64,000 bases of DNA from Polyangium sp. 15x6 (lineage in GTDB: Bacteria > Myxococcota_A > Polyangia > Polyangiales > Polyangiaceae), in assembly GCF_029960785.1 (NCBI RefSeq), contig NZ_JASBQE010000012.1, positions 124,001-188,000 on the forward strand. The letters run 5' to 3'. Shown here in pieces: positions 10,638 to 19,694 of this stretch. Below the pieces are notes generated by a model. The model was not told the origin of the DNA, did no database searches, and was given only the letters and a program-made list of their open reading frames with translations. How positions within the stretch are numbered: the first letter of the stretch is position 1; each line of letters opens with the position of its first letter. Both the position numbers and the translations under genes were made by a program.

Positions 10638-11066
10638 ATGGGAGCGACGGATCGGTTCCGTCGTCGCTCCAGAAAGAACGCGATCGTGAAGGCGCACGTG
10701 CGGCGGTTCCGAATCGGGGTTTGGGGCGGAGGGCGCCGAGAGGCGACCCAGAGCCCCAGGCGTCTAGCTGGGGTGCTGGCAGCGGTGGGAGGCCTCCTCC
10801 TCACCGGCGCGACCGGCTGTGGTGGATCGATCTACGCGATCACCTCGAGCAGCGCTTCCTCGAAGCTCGAGACGGCGGAGGCGCTCGGCGCCGAGCGCTA
10901 CGCGCCCTACGAGTTCTGGTACGCGAAAGAGCACCTTCACAAGGCCATGGAAGAGGCCTCGACCGCTGATTACGGCGACGCGATCAAGTTCGCGAGCACG
11001 GCGGAAGAGTACGCCGACAAGGCCATCGTTCTCGCGAAGCAGGCGCACGAGGGATCGGGCCGATGA
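10638..11066 (+). CDS. DUF4398-like secreted or lipid-anchored protein
   Basis: The start is uncertain: ATG at 10638 gives 142 residues, and GTG at 10686 gives 126 with a more credible signal peptide. The hydrophobic stretch LAGVLAAVGGLLLTGATGC resembles a lipoprotein signal, although the -3 residue (Ala) is atypical. The mature part (SKLETAEALGAERYAPYEFWYAK and after) has the Ala-rich helical-hairpin pattern of DUF4398 proteins, which are often encoded beside OmpA-family proteins. Its stop overlaps the OmpA gene's ATG (ATGA, 11063-11066), so the two are coupled. A periplasmic role is inferred. Confidence 0.7.
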   Translation: MGATDRFRRRSRKNAIVKAHVRRFRIGVWGGGRREATQSPRRLAGVLAAVGGLLLTGATGCGGSIYAITSSSASSKLETAEALGAERYAPYEFWYAKEHLHKAMEEASTADYGDAIKFASTAEEYADKAIVLAKQAHEGSGR

Positions 11067-12271
11067 AGAGCACGCGCGGCGCTACCAAGATGCAGAAGCC
11101 GGCTCGTCGGCCGGCGGATCGTTCGTACGGGCGCTGGGCGCTGCCGGCGCTCGTCGTCATGGCGATCGGGCAGGCCTCGTGCTCGCAGGTCTCCGTCATG
11201 CGCGGCGACATCGAGGGCCTCACGAAGGTCGCGGGGCAGGCCGAGCGCAACGGCGCGATCCGCTGCGCGCCGCGCGAGCTCGCGACGGCGAAGAGCCACC
11301 TCACGTTCGCGGAGACGGAGCTCGATCAGGGCTTCCTTTTCAAGGCGAAGGCGCACCTCGACATCGCGCGCGCGAACGCGCACGCGGCCTATGATCTCTC
11401 GCCGCCGCAGAAGTGCGCCGAGCGTGGCTTCGTCGAGGACGAGCCGCCGCCGCCGCCTCCCCCGCCGCCGCCTCCCGGAGATTGCGACGGCGATGGGTAC
11501 CTCGATCCGCAGGACACGAAGTGCCCGTGCGAGGCCGAGACGTGGAACGGCGTGCAGGACGAGGACGGCTGCCCCGACGATCCGGACACGGACGGCGACG
11601 GCCTGCCGAATTCGAAGGACAGCTGCGTCCTCGTGCCGGAGGACAAGGACGGCTACCTCGACGACGACGGCTGCCCCGAGCTCGACAACGACCTCGACAC
11701 GATCCTCGACGACGTGGACAAGGATCCGTCGACGGGCAAGAGCTGCGCGAACGAGCCCGAGGATCCGGACGGGTACGAGGATGTCGACGGCTGCCCCGAG
11801 CCGGACAACGACAAGGACACGGTCCCCGATCTCGAGGACCAGTGCCCGAACGAGCCGGGCGTGGTGGGCGGCGACAAGCCTGGGTGCCCGAAGAAGCCCT
11901 CTCTCGTCATCGTGACGGAGAAGGAGATCAAGATCACCCAGCAGATCCACTTCGAGTTCGACAAGGACAAGATCAAGCCGGACAGCTTCGCGATCCTCGA
12001 CGCTGTCGCGCAGGTCCTTCAGGACAACCCGAAGATCAAGATCGAGATCCAGGGCCACACGGACAACAAGGGTTCGGCCGTGTACAACAAGAAGCTCTCG
12101 GATCGCCGCGCTGCGGCCGTTTTGAAGTATCTCGTCGCGAAGGGCATCGAGCCGAGCCGGCTCACATCGCACGGCTACGGTATGGAAGTGCCCATCGTTC
12201 CGAACACGACCGATCAAAATCGCGCGCTCAATCGACGCGTGCAATTTGTCCGGACCGAAGGTCAGAAGTAA
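11063..12271 (+). CDS. OmpA family protein with thrombospondin-type-3-like Ca-binding repeats
   Basis: A 402-residue envelope protein. A signal sequence ends near Cys40 (AIGQASC), making it a lipoprotein candidate with a non-canonical -3 residue. Residues 45-115 are Ala-rich helices resembling the upstream DUF4398-like protein. A poly-proline run (128-138) leads into four or five acidic DxDxDG units (about 140-275), the calcium-binding pattern of thrombospondin type 3 repeats. The C terminus (about 290-400) is an OmpA/MotB peptidoglycan-binding domain with IHFEFDKDKIKP, IEIQGHTDNKG and NRRVQF. It should bridge the outer membrane and cell wall. It is translationally coupled to the gene upstream. 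Confidence 0.88.
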   Translation: MKSTRGATKMQKPARRPADRSYGRWALPALVVMAIGQASCSQVSVMRGDIEGLTKVAGQAERNGAIRCAPRELATAKSHLTFAETELDQGFLFKAKAHLDIARANAHAAYDLSPPQKCAERGFVEDEPPPPPPPPPPPGDCDGDGYLDPQDTKCPCEAETWNGVQDEDGCPDDPDTDGDGLPNSKDSCVLVPEDKDGYLDDDGCPELDNDLDTILDDVDKDPSTGKSCANEPEDPDGYEDVDGCPEPDNDKDTVPDLEDQCPNEPGVVGGDKPGCPKKPSLVIVTEKEIKITQQIHFEFDKDKIKPDSFAILDAVAQVLQDNPKIKIEIQGHTDNKGSAVYNKKLSDRRAAAVLKYLVAKGIEPSRLTSHGYGMEVPIVPNTTDQNRALNRRVQFVRTEGQK

Positions 12272-12322
12272 AACCTCGGTACCGAGCCCTCCCCCATCGC
12301 TCCTCCCGGAGGACAGACCGCC

Positions 12323-14098
12323 GTGTATCTTCGTCCGTTTGGGTCGTTCGCTGCCTTTGCGCTCTCCGCCGTTCTCGTGGGTGGCCTTTGTGGTTATCCG
12401 AGCACGGCCTTCGCGGCAGGCGAGAAGGACAAAGAGGCCCTCAAGCTCCACGACCAGGCGATGGACGAGGACTACCTCGCCGTCGAGTTCGACAAGGCCG
12501 AGAAGAAGCTCAAGGACGCGCTCAAGAAGTGCGGCGACGATGGTTGCAGCCCAAAGGTTTTAGGCAAGCTGCACATCGCGCTCGGCACGGTTTATGGCGG
12601 TTCGAACAAGCTCGACAAGGCCAAGGAAGAGTTCATCGAGGCCCTCAAGGCCGACCCTTCCGCCGCGCTGATCGAGTCGCTCACCACGCCCGAGCTGACG
12701 AAGGCCTTCGAGGAGGCCAAGAAGCAGGCGAAGCCGAGCAAGCCCACCGGCCCGTCGAAGCCCCCGCCGAGCAGCGAGGACGGCGGCGAGGACGGCGGCG
12801 ACAAGCCCGGCGGGGATCTCGAGCACACGCCGATCCCGGAGCAGGCGGTCAACACGCCCGTGCCCGTGTACATCGAGATCGGCGACGACATCACGGTCGA
12901 GAAGGCGACGCTGCGGTACAAGCCGTTCGGCGCCTCGAAGTGGACCTCGCTCGAGATGCAGCGCGTCGGCAAGGGCTGGGGCGCCGAGATTCCGTGCGCG
13001 GACGTCACCACGACGGGCGACGTCAAGTACTACATCGTCGTCACGGACGACGGCGGCGAGCAGCTCAAGGCGGGCTCGCAGAAGGATCCGTACCGCGTTG
13101 CGATCAAGCGCGAGATCGAGGGCGACGAGCCCTCGCTCCCGGGCAAGAAGCCCCCGCGGCAGTGCAAGGCGAAGGAAGACTGTCCGCCGGGCCTGCCGGG
13201 CTGCGAGAAGACCTCCAAGGAGGAGAAGCGCGGCGAGAAGGGCTGGGGCGCGACCTGCGAGGCCGATCAAGAGTGCCAGGCCGGGCTCATCTGCCAGAAC
13301 GGCCAGTGCGAAGAGGGCAAGCGCGAGGACGGCGATACCGGCCCCGAGCCCGCTGGCAAGGGCAAGAAGAACATCATCGGGCTCGGCGGTCAGCTCGACC
13401 TGATGCTGATCAGCAGCGCCGAGAACGTCTGCTCCGGCGATAACGACACGTACTACTGTTTCCACGCCGGCACGACCGATCGCTTCTTCGGCGATCCGAT
13501 CTCGGCGACGGGAACGAACGGCATCCAGGGCGGCTTCGGGCTCGCCGGCGGCCGGGCGTTCGCCTCGTACGATCGCGAGCTCGCCAAGCTCGGCGCCGGC
13601 TCGATCGGCGCAGGCCTCCGCTTCGGCATTGCGTTCGGCGGGCATCCCTCGTCCGATCAGCAGCCGCCGAACCCGCTCCACCCCGAGATGGTCAACTTCC
13701 CGCCCATCCACGGCGAGCTGCGCGCCTGGTACTCGTTCGGCGGCAGCCAGTTCGAGCAGGGCAAGGTCCGTCCGTTCGGCTTCCTCGGCGTCGGCCTCGC
13801 GAAGGTCTCGTCGTCCGTGCCCGTCACCGTCTGCGACCGGCTCCAGAAGAACGGCGAGGACGCGATCGCGCCGGAGGACGATGACGCGCAGTGCCCGGGC
13901 ACGGGCAACCGGTCGGCCGTTCAGCGCGAGCTCGATGCGTACCAGATCTCGGGCCTCAACTTCATCTCGGTCGGCGGCGGCGCGACCTACGCCATCACGC
14001 CGAACTTCGGCGTGACCGCCGAGATCAAGGCGATGTTCATGCTGACCACGTTCGCCGTGGTCATCGCGCCCTCCCTCGGCCCCGTCTTCGCCTTCTGA
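12323..14098 (+). CDS. Secreted TPR-like protein with probable outer-membrane barrel domain
   Basis: 591 residues from a GTG at 12323, preceded by GGAGG at 12308-12312. A signal peptide with a cleavage site near AFA-A (residue 31) is clear. Residues 33-125 look like two TPR-type helix pairs. A Pro/Gly/Asp linker (about 135-170) follows, then an Ig-like beta segment (172-265) and a Cys-rich stretch (275-335). The last about 240 residues are Gly- and aromatic-rich alternating strands ending in Phe (GPVFAF), as expected of an outer-membrane beta-barrel. It lies 51 bp after the OmpA gene. The barrel is an inference from composition and the terminal Phe. Confidence 0.7.
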   Translation: MYLRPFGSFAAFALSAVLVGGLCGYPSTAFAAGEKDKEALKLHDQAMDEDYLAVEFDKAEKKLKDALKKCGDDGCSPKVLGKLHIALGTVYGGSNKLDKAKEEFIEALKADPSAALIESLTTPELTKAFEEAKKQAKPSKPTGPSKPPPSSEDGGEDGGDKPGGDLEHTPIPEQAVNTPVPVYIEIGDDITVEKATLRYKPFGASKWTSLEMQRVGKGWGAEIPCADVTTTGDVKYYIVVTDDGGEQLKAGSQKDPYRVAIKREIEGDEPSLPGKKPPRQCKAKEDCPPGLPGCEKTSKEEKRGEKGWGATCEADQECQAGLICQNGQCEEGKREDGDTGPEPAGKGKKNIIGLGGQLDLMLISSAENVCSGDNDTYYCFHAGTTDRFFGDPISATGTNGIQGGFGLAGGRAFASYDRELAKLGAGSIGAGLRFGIAFGGHPSSDQQPPNPLHPEMVNFPPIHGELRAWYSFGGSQFEQGKVRPFGFLGVGLAKVSSSVPVTVCDRLQKNGEDAIAPEDDDAQCPGTGNRSAVQRELDAYQISGLNFISVGGGATYAITPNFGVTAEIKAMFMLTTFAVVIAPSLGPVFAF

Positions 14099-14208
14099 TT
14101 TCGTCCACGTCGACCGACGTGCGACCCGACTCTTCCACGAAAATTCGTCCGTACACCAACGATCTTCGACGCGCTGCGACCTTCGTCGGCGAGCGCTAGA
14201 AGATCACG

Positions 14209-14760
14209 GTGAGCTACGAGAGGTTCCAGATCGAGGTGATCGAGCTCGGCAGCCGCGGAGTTCCGCTCACCGTGGCCAACGTGGTCGCGCACCTGCGGAC
14301 ACCGCCCGCGCGCGTGCAGCGCGAGCTCGACAGGATGGCTCGCGAGGGGCTGGTCGATCTGGAGGTCGACGAGAACGAGGGTTTCGTCGTCTACCGCGTC
14401 CGCGGCCTCTCCACGACCGCGCCGCGCGCGCGCAGGCGCGAGGCAAGGCCGATGCAGGTCGCTCGCCCCGCGCCCATGACGTACGTGCAGCAGAGCCCGC
14501 TCACGGTGACGCGGAAGAGCGTGACGCTCGCGGTCGTGCTCGGCGCGCTCGTCCCCGGGATCGGCCTCGCGTACGCCGCGCCGCTGCGCGTGGTGCTCGC
14601 CGCGTCGCTCCTCGTGATGTTGTTCGGGCGGGTGCTCGGCGCGAGCTTGATCTTCGCGCCTCTGTTCTGGGTGTTCACGGTCGGCGTGTCCGCGCTCTTC
14701 GGCGGTCTCTACGCCATCCGCTACAACCAGGAAGGGCACCGCGCGCGGCTGCTCTCCTGA
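14209..14760 (+). CDS. Small membrane protein with N-terminal winged-helix-like segment
   Basis: A 183-residue protein from a GTG at 14209. Residues 1-65 (VTVANVVAHL, ARVQRELDRMAREGLVDLE) read like a winged-helix DNA-binding or protein-interaction fold. A basic linker follows. The C-terminal half has two or three hydrophobic spans, with PGIGLAYAAP resembling a TM2-domain turn. No enzymatic motif is visible and I do not recognise a named family. It is flanked by the TPR/barrel gene (110 bp upstream) and a convergent PilZ gene. Confidence 0.6.
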   Translation: MSYERFQIEVIELGSRGVPLTVANVVAHLRTPPARVQRELDRMAREGLVDLEVDENEGFVVYRVRGLSTTAPRARRREARPMQVARPAPMTYVQQSPLTVTRKSVTLAVVLGALVPGIGLAYAAPLRVVLAASLLVMLFGRVLGASLIFAPLFWVFTVGVSALFGGLYAIRYNQEGHRARLLS

Positions 14761-14857
14761 ACGTCGAAGCGATCGCGCGAAGCTCCACGCCGGCGCTCGC
14801 GTCGTTCACGCGCCGCCTCGAAGTCCTCGCGTGCCGCGTGAAGCTCGACGCGCGTAG

Positions 14858-15214
14858 CTACGAGAGGATCTGGAACAACGACAGCAGCGTGCCTGCGTCG
14901 TGATGCTCGAAGCGGATGCCGGCCCGCGTGCGACGACCGCCGGGCGTGCCGCGGCGGATCCAGGCGACGGTGCCGTTCAAGCGGAGCGGGTCCCAGAGCG
15001 ACGGCGTCGTCACTTCGAGGGTGACGGACGTATCGGGGGTGAGCTCATTTCCCGGGCTGGTCGAATTGTCACGCTCGAGGACCTCGATGCCGGCGCCGCC
15101 GAGGCCGAGATCCCGGATGGTGACGCCGCGGGCGCGGCCCTCCTGGTCGAGGAGGGTGGCCTCGAGCTCCATGCGCTTTCGTCCGTGCGCGCGGAAGTGG
15201 TCCCGAACGGACAT
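14858..15214 (-). CDS. PilZ domain protein
   Basis: A compact 118-residue protein that is essentially a single PilZ domain. The expected c-di-GMP-binding motifs are seen as an Arg-rich stretch (RAHGRKRMELEA) and DLGLGGAGIE, a variant of the (D/N)xSxxG motif in which Leu replaces the Ser. The altered residue leaves ligand binding uncertain. Single-domain PilZ proteins act as c-di-GMP receptors for motility or polysaccharide machinery. A second, longer PilZ protein diverges from it across a 241-bp gap. Confidence 0.82.
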   Translation of the reverse strand: MSVRDHFRAHGRKRMELEATLLDQEGRARGVTIRDLGLGGAGIEVLERDNSTSPGNELTPDTSVTLEVTTPSLWDPLRLNGTVAWIRRGTPGGRRTRAGIRFEHHDAGTLLSLFQILS

Positions 15215-15455
15215 GCGGAAATGATATCTCTATCGTAGAGGCGACACATGCGCGGCGCGCTCGATCCGCGGGATCGGCGAGCGAGCCCGAGCGTGCGGGC
15301 GTCTCTGGGCAAACGAGGGCACGGAAAGTTTCCGGCCGGAGGCCGTTACAACGTAGTTGGGTTTGTGCGCGACCTCAAGGTAACATCCGCGCCGCTGCTC
15401 GCGCCGGGGCGACCCGGAGCGACCCTTCGTTGATCGAGATGGGAGCTCTACCCTG

Positions 15456-17036
15456 ATGGCTGAGGACACTCGTAAGGACCCGCGGGCGAAGGTGCTCTCG
15501 ATGACCGTGCGCTACAAGAGCGCCACCGTCGACGAGTTCATCGAGAACCATTCACATGACGTGAGCAAGGGCGGCATCTTCATCAAGACGTCGTCGCCCT
15601 TCCCCCCCGGGACGCTGCTCAAGTTCGAGATCCGCATCCAGGAGGAGAAGTCCGTGCTCAGCGGCGTGGGCCGCGTCGTCTGGAAGCGCGATTCGGATCA
15701 GTCGACGGACGAGTCGCCCGGCGGCATGGGCGTGAAGTTCATCAAGATCGACGACGACTCGAAGGCGATGATCCAGCGCCTCGTCGACAACCAGAAGGGT
15801 GGCCCGAACGCGTACGACGCGGGCAAACCCGAAGGCTCGAGCGACGACGGCGACGGCGCAGCGACCCCTGCGCCCACGGCGGCCGCGGCGAAGGCCGGTC
15901 CGCGCGCGTCGACGATGCTCGGGCTCGGCGCGGTCGGCGCTGCGGCGAAGGCCGCGGGCAAGCCGACGACGGGCGCCGACGAGAAGAAGAGCGACTCGAG
16001 CGGCGGCGGCGGGTTCTTCCCGTCCACGACGCCCGAGCAGGACATGCCGCCGCCGGAGGAGCGCACGGTGATGCGCCAGGCCGCGGAGCTCCTGAAGCAA
16101 GCGCTCGCGGGCACGGGCAGCTCGCTCGACGACGTGAGCGGCGGCAAGATCGAGCTCGCCAAGGAAACGCCGAAGGCCGAGGAGAAGAAGGCCGAGGAGA
16201 AGAAGGCCGAGCCCAAGGTCGAGGAGAAGAAGGCCGAGGAGCCCAAGGCCGAAGCGAAGGCCGAGGAGCCCAAGGCCGAAGAGCCCAAGGCCGAGGAGAA
16301 GGTCGAGGAGCCCAAGGCCGAGGAGAAGGCCGAAGAGCCCAAGGCCGAAGCGAAGGCCGAGGAGCCCGAGGCCGAGGAGAAGAAGGCCGACTCCGAGAAG
16401 CCGGTCTCGAAGAAGCCCGAGAGCAAGGCCGGGGCGACGAAGAAGAGCGACGGCGACGATCGCCGCGAGGCGAAGACCGTCGACGTGCGCGGCACGAAGG
16501 CGAAGGCAGGCGAAGGCAAGAGCGGCGGCGCGAAGCCCAAGGCGGCCGCGGCGAAGGCGGCGCCTCCGCCCCCCGAGCCCGTCGAGGAGAGCAGCGGCGG
16601 TGGTGGCCGCATCTTGACGATCCTGCTCATCGCGGCGGCGATCGGCGGTGGTCTCTTCCTCGCGCTCGGCCAGAGCAAGAACGAGACGCCGCCCGCGCCC
16701 ACCCCGCAGGTCCAGCCGACGGTCAAGCCCGAGGTCAAGGCGGCGCCGACGCCCGCCCCGACCCCGGAGGTCGTGCCTGCAGCCTCGGCGTCGGCCGCGC
16801 CGGAGCCTGCGTCCTCGGCGAACGCGGCGCCTACCACGACGGCGAGCGCAGCGGCGCCCACCGCGACGGCGGCGCCCACCGCGGAGCCGAAGACCGAGCC
16901 CAAGGCCGAGCCGAAGACCGAGCCCAAGGCCGAGCCGAAGACCGAGCCCAAGCCCGCCGCGACGCCGGCCGAGGAGAAGCCGAAGCCGGCCCCGGCCGCG
17001 CCCAAGCCCCCCTCGGGCGGCGACGACTACGAGTGA
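15456..17036 (+). CDS. PilZ domain protein with long repetitive linkers and one transmembrane segment
   Basis: 526 residues from ATG 15456. The N-terminal about 100 residues form a PilZ-like domain of the type found repeatedly in myxobacteria (DVSKGGIFIKTSSPFPPGT, GRVVWKRD, GMGVKFIKI). A long low-complexity region (about 230-330) is built from KAEEPKAEEK units. One transmembrane helix (about ILTILLIAAAIGGGLFLAL) precedes an Ala/Pro tail with EPKAEPKT repeats. This gives a cytoplasmic sensor joined to a periplasmic Pro/Ala-rich stalk. c-di-GMP binding is plausible but not shown. A hairpin follows the stop. Confidence 0.8.
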   Translation: MAEDTRKDPRAKVLSMTVRYKSATVDEFIENHSHDVSKGGIFIKTSSPFPPGTLLKFEIRIQEEKSVLSGVGRVVWKRDSDQSTDESPGGMGVKFIKIDDDSKAMIQRLVDNQKGGPNAYDAGKPEGSSDDGDGAATPAPTAAAAKAGPRASTMLGLGAVGAAAKAAGKPTTGADEKKSDSSGGGGFFPSTTPEQDMPPPEERTVMRQAAELLKQALAGTGSSLDDVSGGKIELAKETPKAEEKKAEEKKAEPKVEEKKAEEPKAEAKAEEPKAEEPKAEEKVEEPKAEEKAEEPKAEAKAEEPEAEEKKADSEKPVSKKPESKAGATKKSDGDDRREAKTVDVRGTKAKAGEGKSGGAKPKAAAAKAAPPPPEPVEESSGGGGRILTILLIAAAIGGGLFLALGQSKNETPPAPTPQVQPTVKPEVKAAPTPAPTPEVVPAASASAAPEPASSANAAPTTTASAAAPTATAAPTAEPKTEPKAEPKTEPKAEPKTEPKPAATPAEEKPKPAPAAPKPPSGGDDYE

Positions 17037-17041
17037 TCCGC

Positions 17042-17070
17042 CGCGGGCGGCTGCGATCCGGCCGCCCGCG
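17042..17070 (+). terminator. Hairpin after the PilZ gene
   Basis: A 10-bp perfect stem (17042-17051 with 17061-17070, 9-nt loop) lies 6 bases after the stop codon, consistent with rho-independent termination or 3' end protection. Confidence 0.5.
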
Positions 17071-17225
17071 CTTCGCTCGACCTCCTCCCCTCTCTTCCCC
17101 GCCCGCTTCCTCCTCATGACCGCCACGCGCGCTTCGCAGCGCGGGCGGATGCGTCGTGTCCATCTGTTAAACCCGTCGAGCGGCATGGTGCGCGCCGCGC
17201 GTCGCCGCGTATCATGCGGACCTGA

Positions 17226-18233
17226 ATGAGCGGCGCTGGGTCGTCGGGTTCCAGGCAGGGCGCAGAGCGCGGCGTGATCGCCGAGGCAGCCACCGTGTAT
17301 GCGCCGGCTTTGCCGGGACAGGCGCCGCGCGCGCGTCCTGCGCCGACGCGCAGTCGAGGCGCGCTGGCCGTGGCGCTCGCGGGCGTGGGCCTCGTCGGCG
17401 TCGTGGGCATCGTCGCGCTCGCGATCATGCTGCGTGGCACGGCGCCGATCGACGCGCTCGAGCAGAGTTCGTCCGCGGCGGCGGTGAGCGACGCGGGCTC
17501 GGCGCAGGATGCGTCGCCGGTGATCGTGGCGTCGGCGCCGGTCGTGACGAAGGAGCCTACGACGACGACGGCGACGACGAATCGCGCGACGGCGGAGGAG
17601 CTCGATGCAGCGCGGACGAAGGGTGCGACGACGCTCGCGACGCTCGCGGAGCGGTACCCCGACGATCCCGAGGTGCTCCGGGCGCTCGTCGGCGCGTACA
17701 CGCGCGACAAGACGAACTACGCCAAGGCGATGACGACCGTGCGCAAGCTCCTCACGGTCGCGCCGGACATGGCAAAGGATCCGGACGTCAAGCAGGCGCT
17801 CTTGATCGTGGCGAATGGGCCGGTGGACGTCGCGGCGACGGCGCTCGACATCATGGGCAAGGAGATGGGCTCGCGTGGGCCCGAGTTGCTCTACGAGCTC
17901 CTCAGCGCGTCGGGCCTCGGCAAGTTTCCGAAGGAGCGCGCGACCCGGTTGTTCACGGATCCCAAGGTCAAGGAGCTCGCGGGACCTGGGCTGCTCGTCG
18001 CGAACGATCTGCGCGCGGCGGCGGGATGTGATCGCAAGAAGCTCTTCGCGCGCGCGGCCAAGGAAGGCGACGAGCGCGCGCTCGGGCACTTGAAGCCCTT
18101 GCTCGCGACGAAGGGCTGCAGCTGGCATCGCCAGACCGACTGCTTCGCGTGCCTCGGTGATCGCAAGGAGCTTCGCGCGACGATCGACGCCATCACGAAG
18201 CGGCTCGATCAGGAGAGCTCATCCAAGCAGTGA
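17226..18233 (+). CDS. Single-pass membrane protein of unknown function
   Basis: 335 residues from ATG 17226. A cytoplasmic N terminus of about 45 residues precedes one transmembrane helix (about 46-68). A Ser/Thr/Ala linker and a helical domain follow (about 118-335) that looks like degenerate TPR/HEAT repeats, with four Cys near the C terminus (CSW, CFAC). The layout resembles the extracytoplasmic part of myxobacterial kinases, but there is no kinase domain. The position just before tRNA-Val gives no functional clue. I do not recognise a family. Confidence 0.65.
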   Translation: MSGAGSSGSRQGAERGVIAEAATVYAPALPGQAPRARPAPTRSRGALAVALAGVGLVGVVGIVALAIMLRGTAPIDALEQSSSAAAVSDAGSAQDASPVIVASAPVVTKEPTTTTATTNRATAEELDAARTKGATTLATLAERYPDDPEVLRALVGAYTRDKTNYAKAMTTVRKLLTVAPDMAKDPDVKQALLIVANGPVDVAATALDIMGKEMGSRGPELLYELLSASGLGKFPKERATRLFTDPKVKELAGPGLLVANDLRAAAGCDRKKLFARAAKEGDERALGHLKPLLATKGCSWHRQTDCFACLGDRKELRATIDAITKRLDQESSSKQ

Positions 18234-18283
18234 ACCTCGCGAGGGCTCCGGGGGGAGCAAGGTCAACGAGGTTGGGTGGGTGG

Positions 18284-18355
18284 TGGGCGCAACAGGATTT
18301 GAACCTGTGACTTCGTCCGTGTGAAGGACGCACTCTACCGCTGAGTTATGCGCCC
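18284..18355 (-). tRNA. tRNA-Val (CAC)
   Basis: On the minus strand the 72 bases fold as a full cloverleaf: a 7-bp acceptor GGGCGCA/TGCGCCC, D arm with AGCGGTA loop, anticodon stem CGTCC/GGACG with loop TTCACAC, and a T arm with TTCAAAT. The anticodon CAC reads GUG valine codons. The discriminator is A; CCA is not encoded. Confidence 0.95.
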
Positions 18356-18462
18356 GTACGAGAGTTTGGCGGGGTGCCCGCCGCGTCTCGACGACGGCGA
18401 CATGACTAGCTCAAGCCATGTCGTCCGACAAGTGTTTTGATGATGGGGACGCTCGGAAGTTT

Positions 18463-19671
18463 TCAACCCCCGCCGCGGGCGGCCGTGATGGCCGCGCGGA
18501 TGGCCTCGATTCCTCCCTCGATGTCGCTCTCCGCGCAGGCGTACGAGAACCGCACGTAGCCCGGCGCGCCGAACGGCGTGCCCGCGACGCTCGCGACGTG
18601 CGCCTCTTCGAGGAGCCACATCGCGACGTCGAGGTCGGTCTGGATCGTGCCGTTCTTGTACGGGATGCCGTAGAGGCCCCGGACGTCGGCGAACGCGTAG
18701 AAGGCCCCTTCGGGCATCCTACAGCGCACGCCGGGGAGGCTGCGGAGGCCCTCGATCATGCGACTGCGGCGCTTCGCGAAGGCATCACGCATCTCGCGCA
18801 CGGCGTCCTGCGGGCCCGAGAGCGCGGCGGCGGCCGCGACCTGCGCGACGGCCGTCGCGTTCGTCGTGCTCTGGCTCTGCACGACGTCGAGCACCTTCGA
18901 CAGCTCGGGCGGCGTGATGCTCCAGCCGATGCGCCAACCCGTCATCGCGTACGTCTTGCTCACGCCGGAGATCACGATCGTACGGCTCCGTAGATCCTCG
19001 GCGATCGCGGGCACCGACATGTGGCGGAAGCCGTCGTAGGTGAGGTCGGCGTAGATCTCGTCGACGACGAGCCAGAGGTCGTGGCGGCGCACGACGTCGA
19101 GCAACGCGCGCAGATCCGACTCGGCGTAGGCCGATCCCGTGGGGTTCGAGGGCGTGCAGAGGATGATGGCCTTCGTGCGCTCGGTGATCGCGCGCTCGAG
19201 CGACGCCGCATCCATGCGGAAGCCCTGATCCTCGCGCGTCTCGACGATCACGGGCGTCGCGCCGACGATGCGCACCTGCTCGGGGTAACTCACCCAGTAC
19301 GGCGCGGGGATCACGACTTCGTCGCCGGGCTCGTAGAGGCCGAGGGCCACGTTGAAGAGCGCGTGCTTCGCGCCGCACGACACCGTGATCTCGTTCGGCG
19401 CGGGGCGGTAGCCGCGGTCGCGCTCGGTCGCGGCGCAGATGGCGGCCTTGAGCTCGGGCGTGCCGGTGACGGCCGTGTAATGCGAGACGCCCTTGTCGAT
19501 GGCGGCCTTCGCGGCGTCGAGCACGTGGCGAGGCGGCTCGAAGTCCGGCTCACCGACGCTGAAGGGGAAGACCTTGTGGCCCTGGCTGCGCAGGCGAGCG
19601 GCCTGAGCGGCCATCGCGAGCGTGGCGCTCGGGGCCACGGCGGAGAGACGATCAGCGAGCTTACGAGGCAT
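18463..19671 (-). CDS. Class I aminotransferase (aspartate aminotransferase family)
   Basis: A 402-residue fold-type I PLP enzyme. Key residues are SNPTG (175-179), D204 and Y207 for the cofactor ring, the Schiff-base Lys239 in SGVSKTYAMTGWRIG, and a C-terminal VRFSYA Arg for the substrate carboxylate. The sequence matches aspartate/prephenate-type aminotransferases of the AspC/PatA group, although substrate range cannot be read from sequence. It lies 23 bp downstream of the PNPOx-GNAT gene on the same strand, so the two are probably co-transcribed and divergent from the MocR-type regulator. tRNA-Val(CAC) lies downstream on the same strand. Confidence 0.92.
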   Translation of the reverse strand: MPRKLADRLSAVAPSATLAMAAQAARLRSQGHKVFPFSVGEPDFEPPRHVLDAAKAAIDKGVSHYTAVTGTPELKAAICAATERDRGYRPAPNEITVSCGAKHALFNVALGLYEPGDEVVIPAPYWVSYPEQVRIVGATPVIVETREDQGFRMDAASLERAITERTKAIILCTPSNPTGSAYAESDLRALLDVVRRHDLWLVVDEIYADLTYDGFRHMSVPAIAEDLRSRTIVISGVSKTYAMTGWRIGWSITPPELSKVLDVVQSQSTTNATAVAQVAAAAALSGPQDAVREMRDAFAKRRSRMIEGLRSLPGVRCRMPEGAFYAFADVRGLYGIPYKNGTIQTDLDVAMWLLEEAHVASVAGTPFGAPGYVRFSYACAESDIEGGIEAIRAAITAARGGG

Positions 19672-19694
19672 CTCTAGAGACCCTTCTCACTGCA

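Noticed and set aside
15552-18128. Minus-strand frame of 858 codons
   Set aside because: It spans the PilZ gene and the membrane-protein gene in antisense and is low-complexity.
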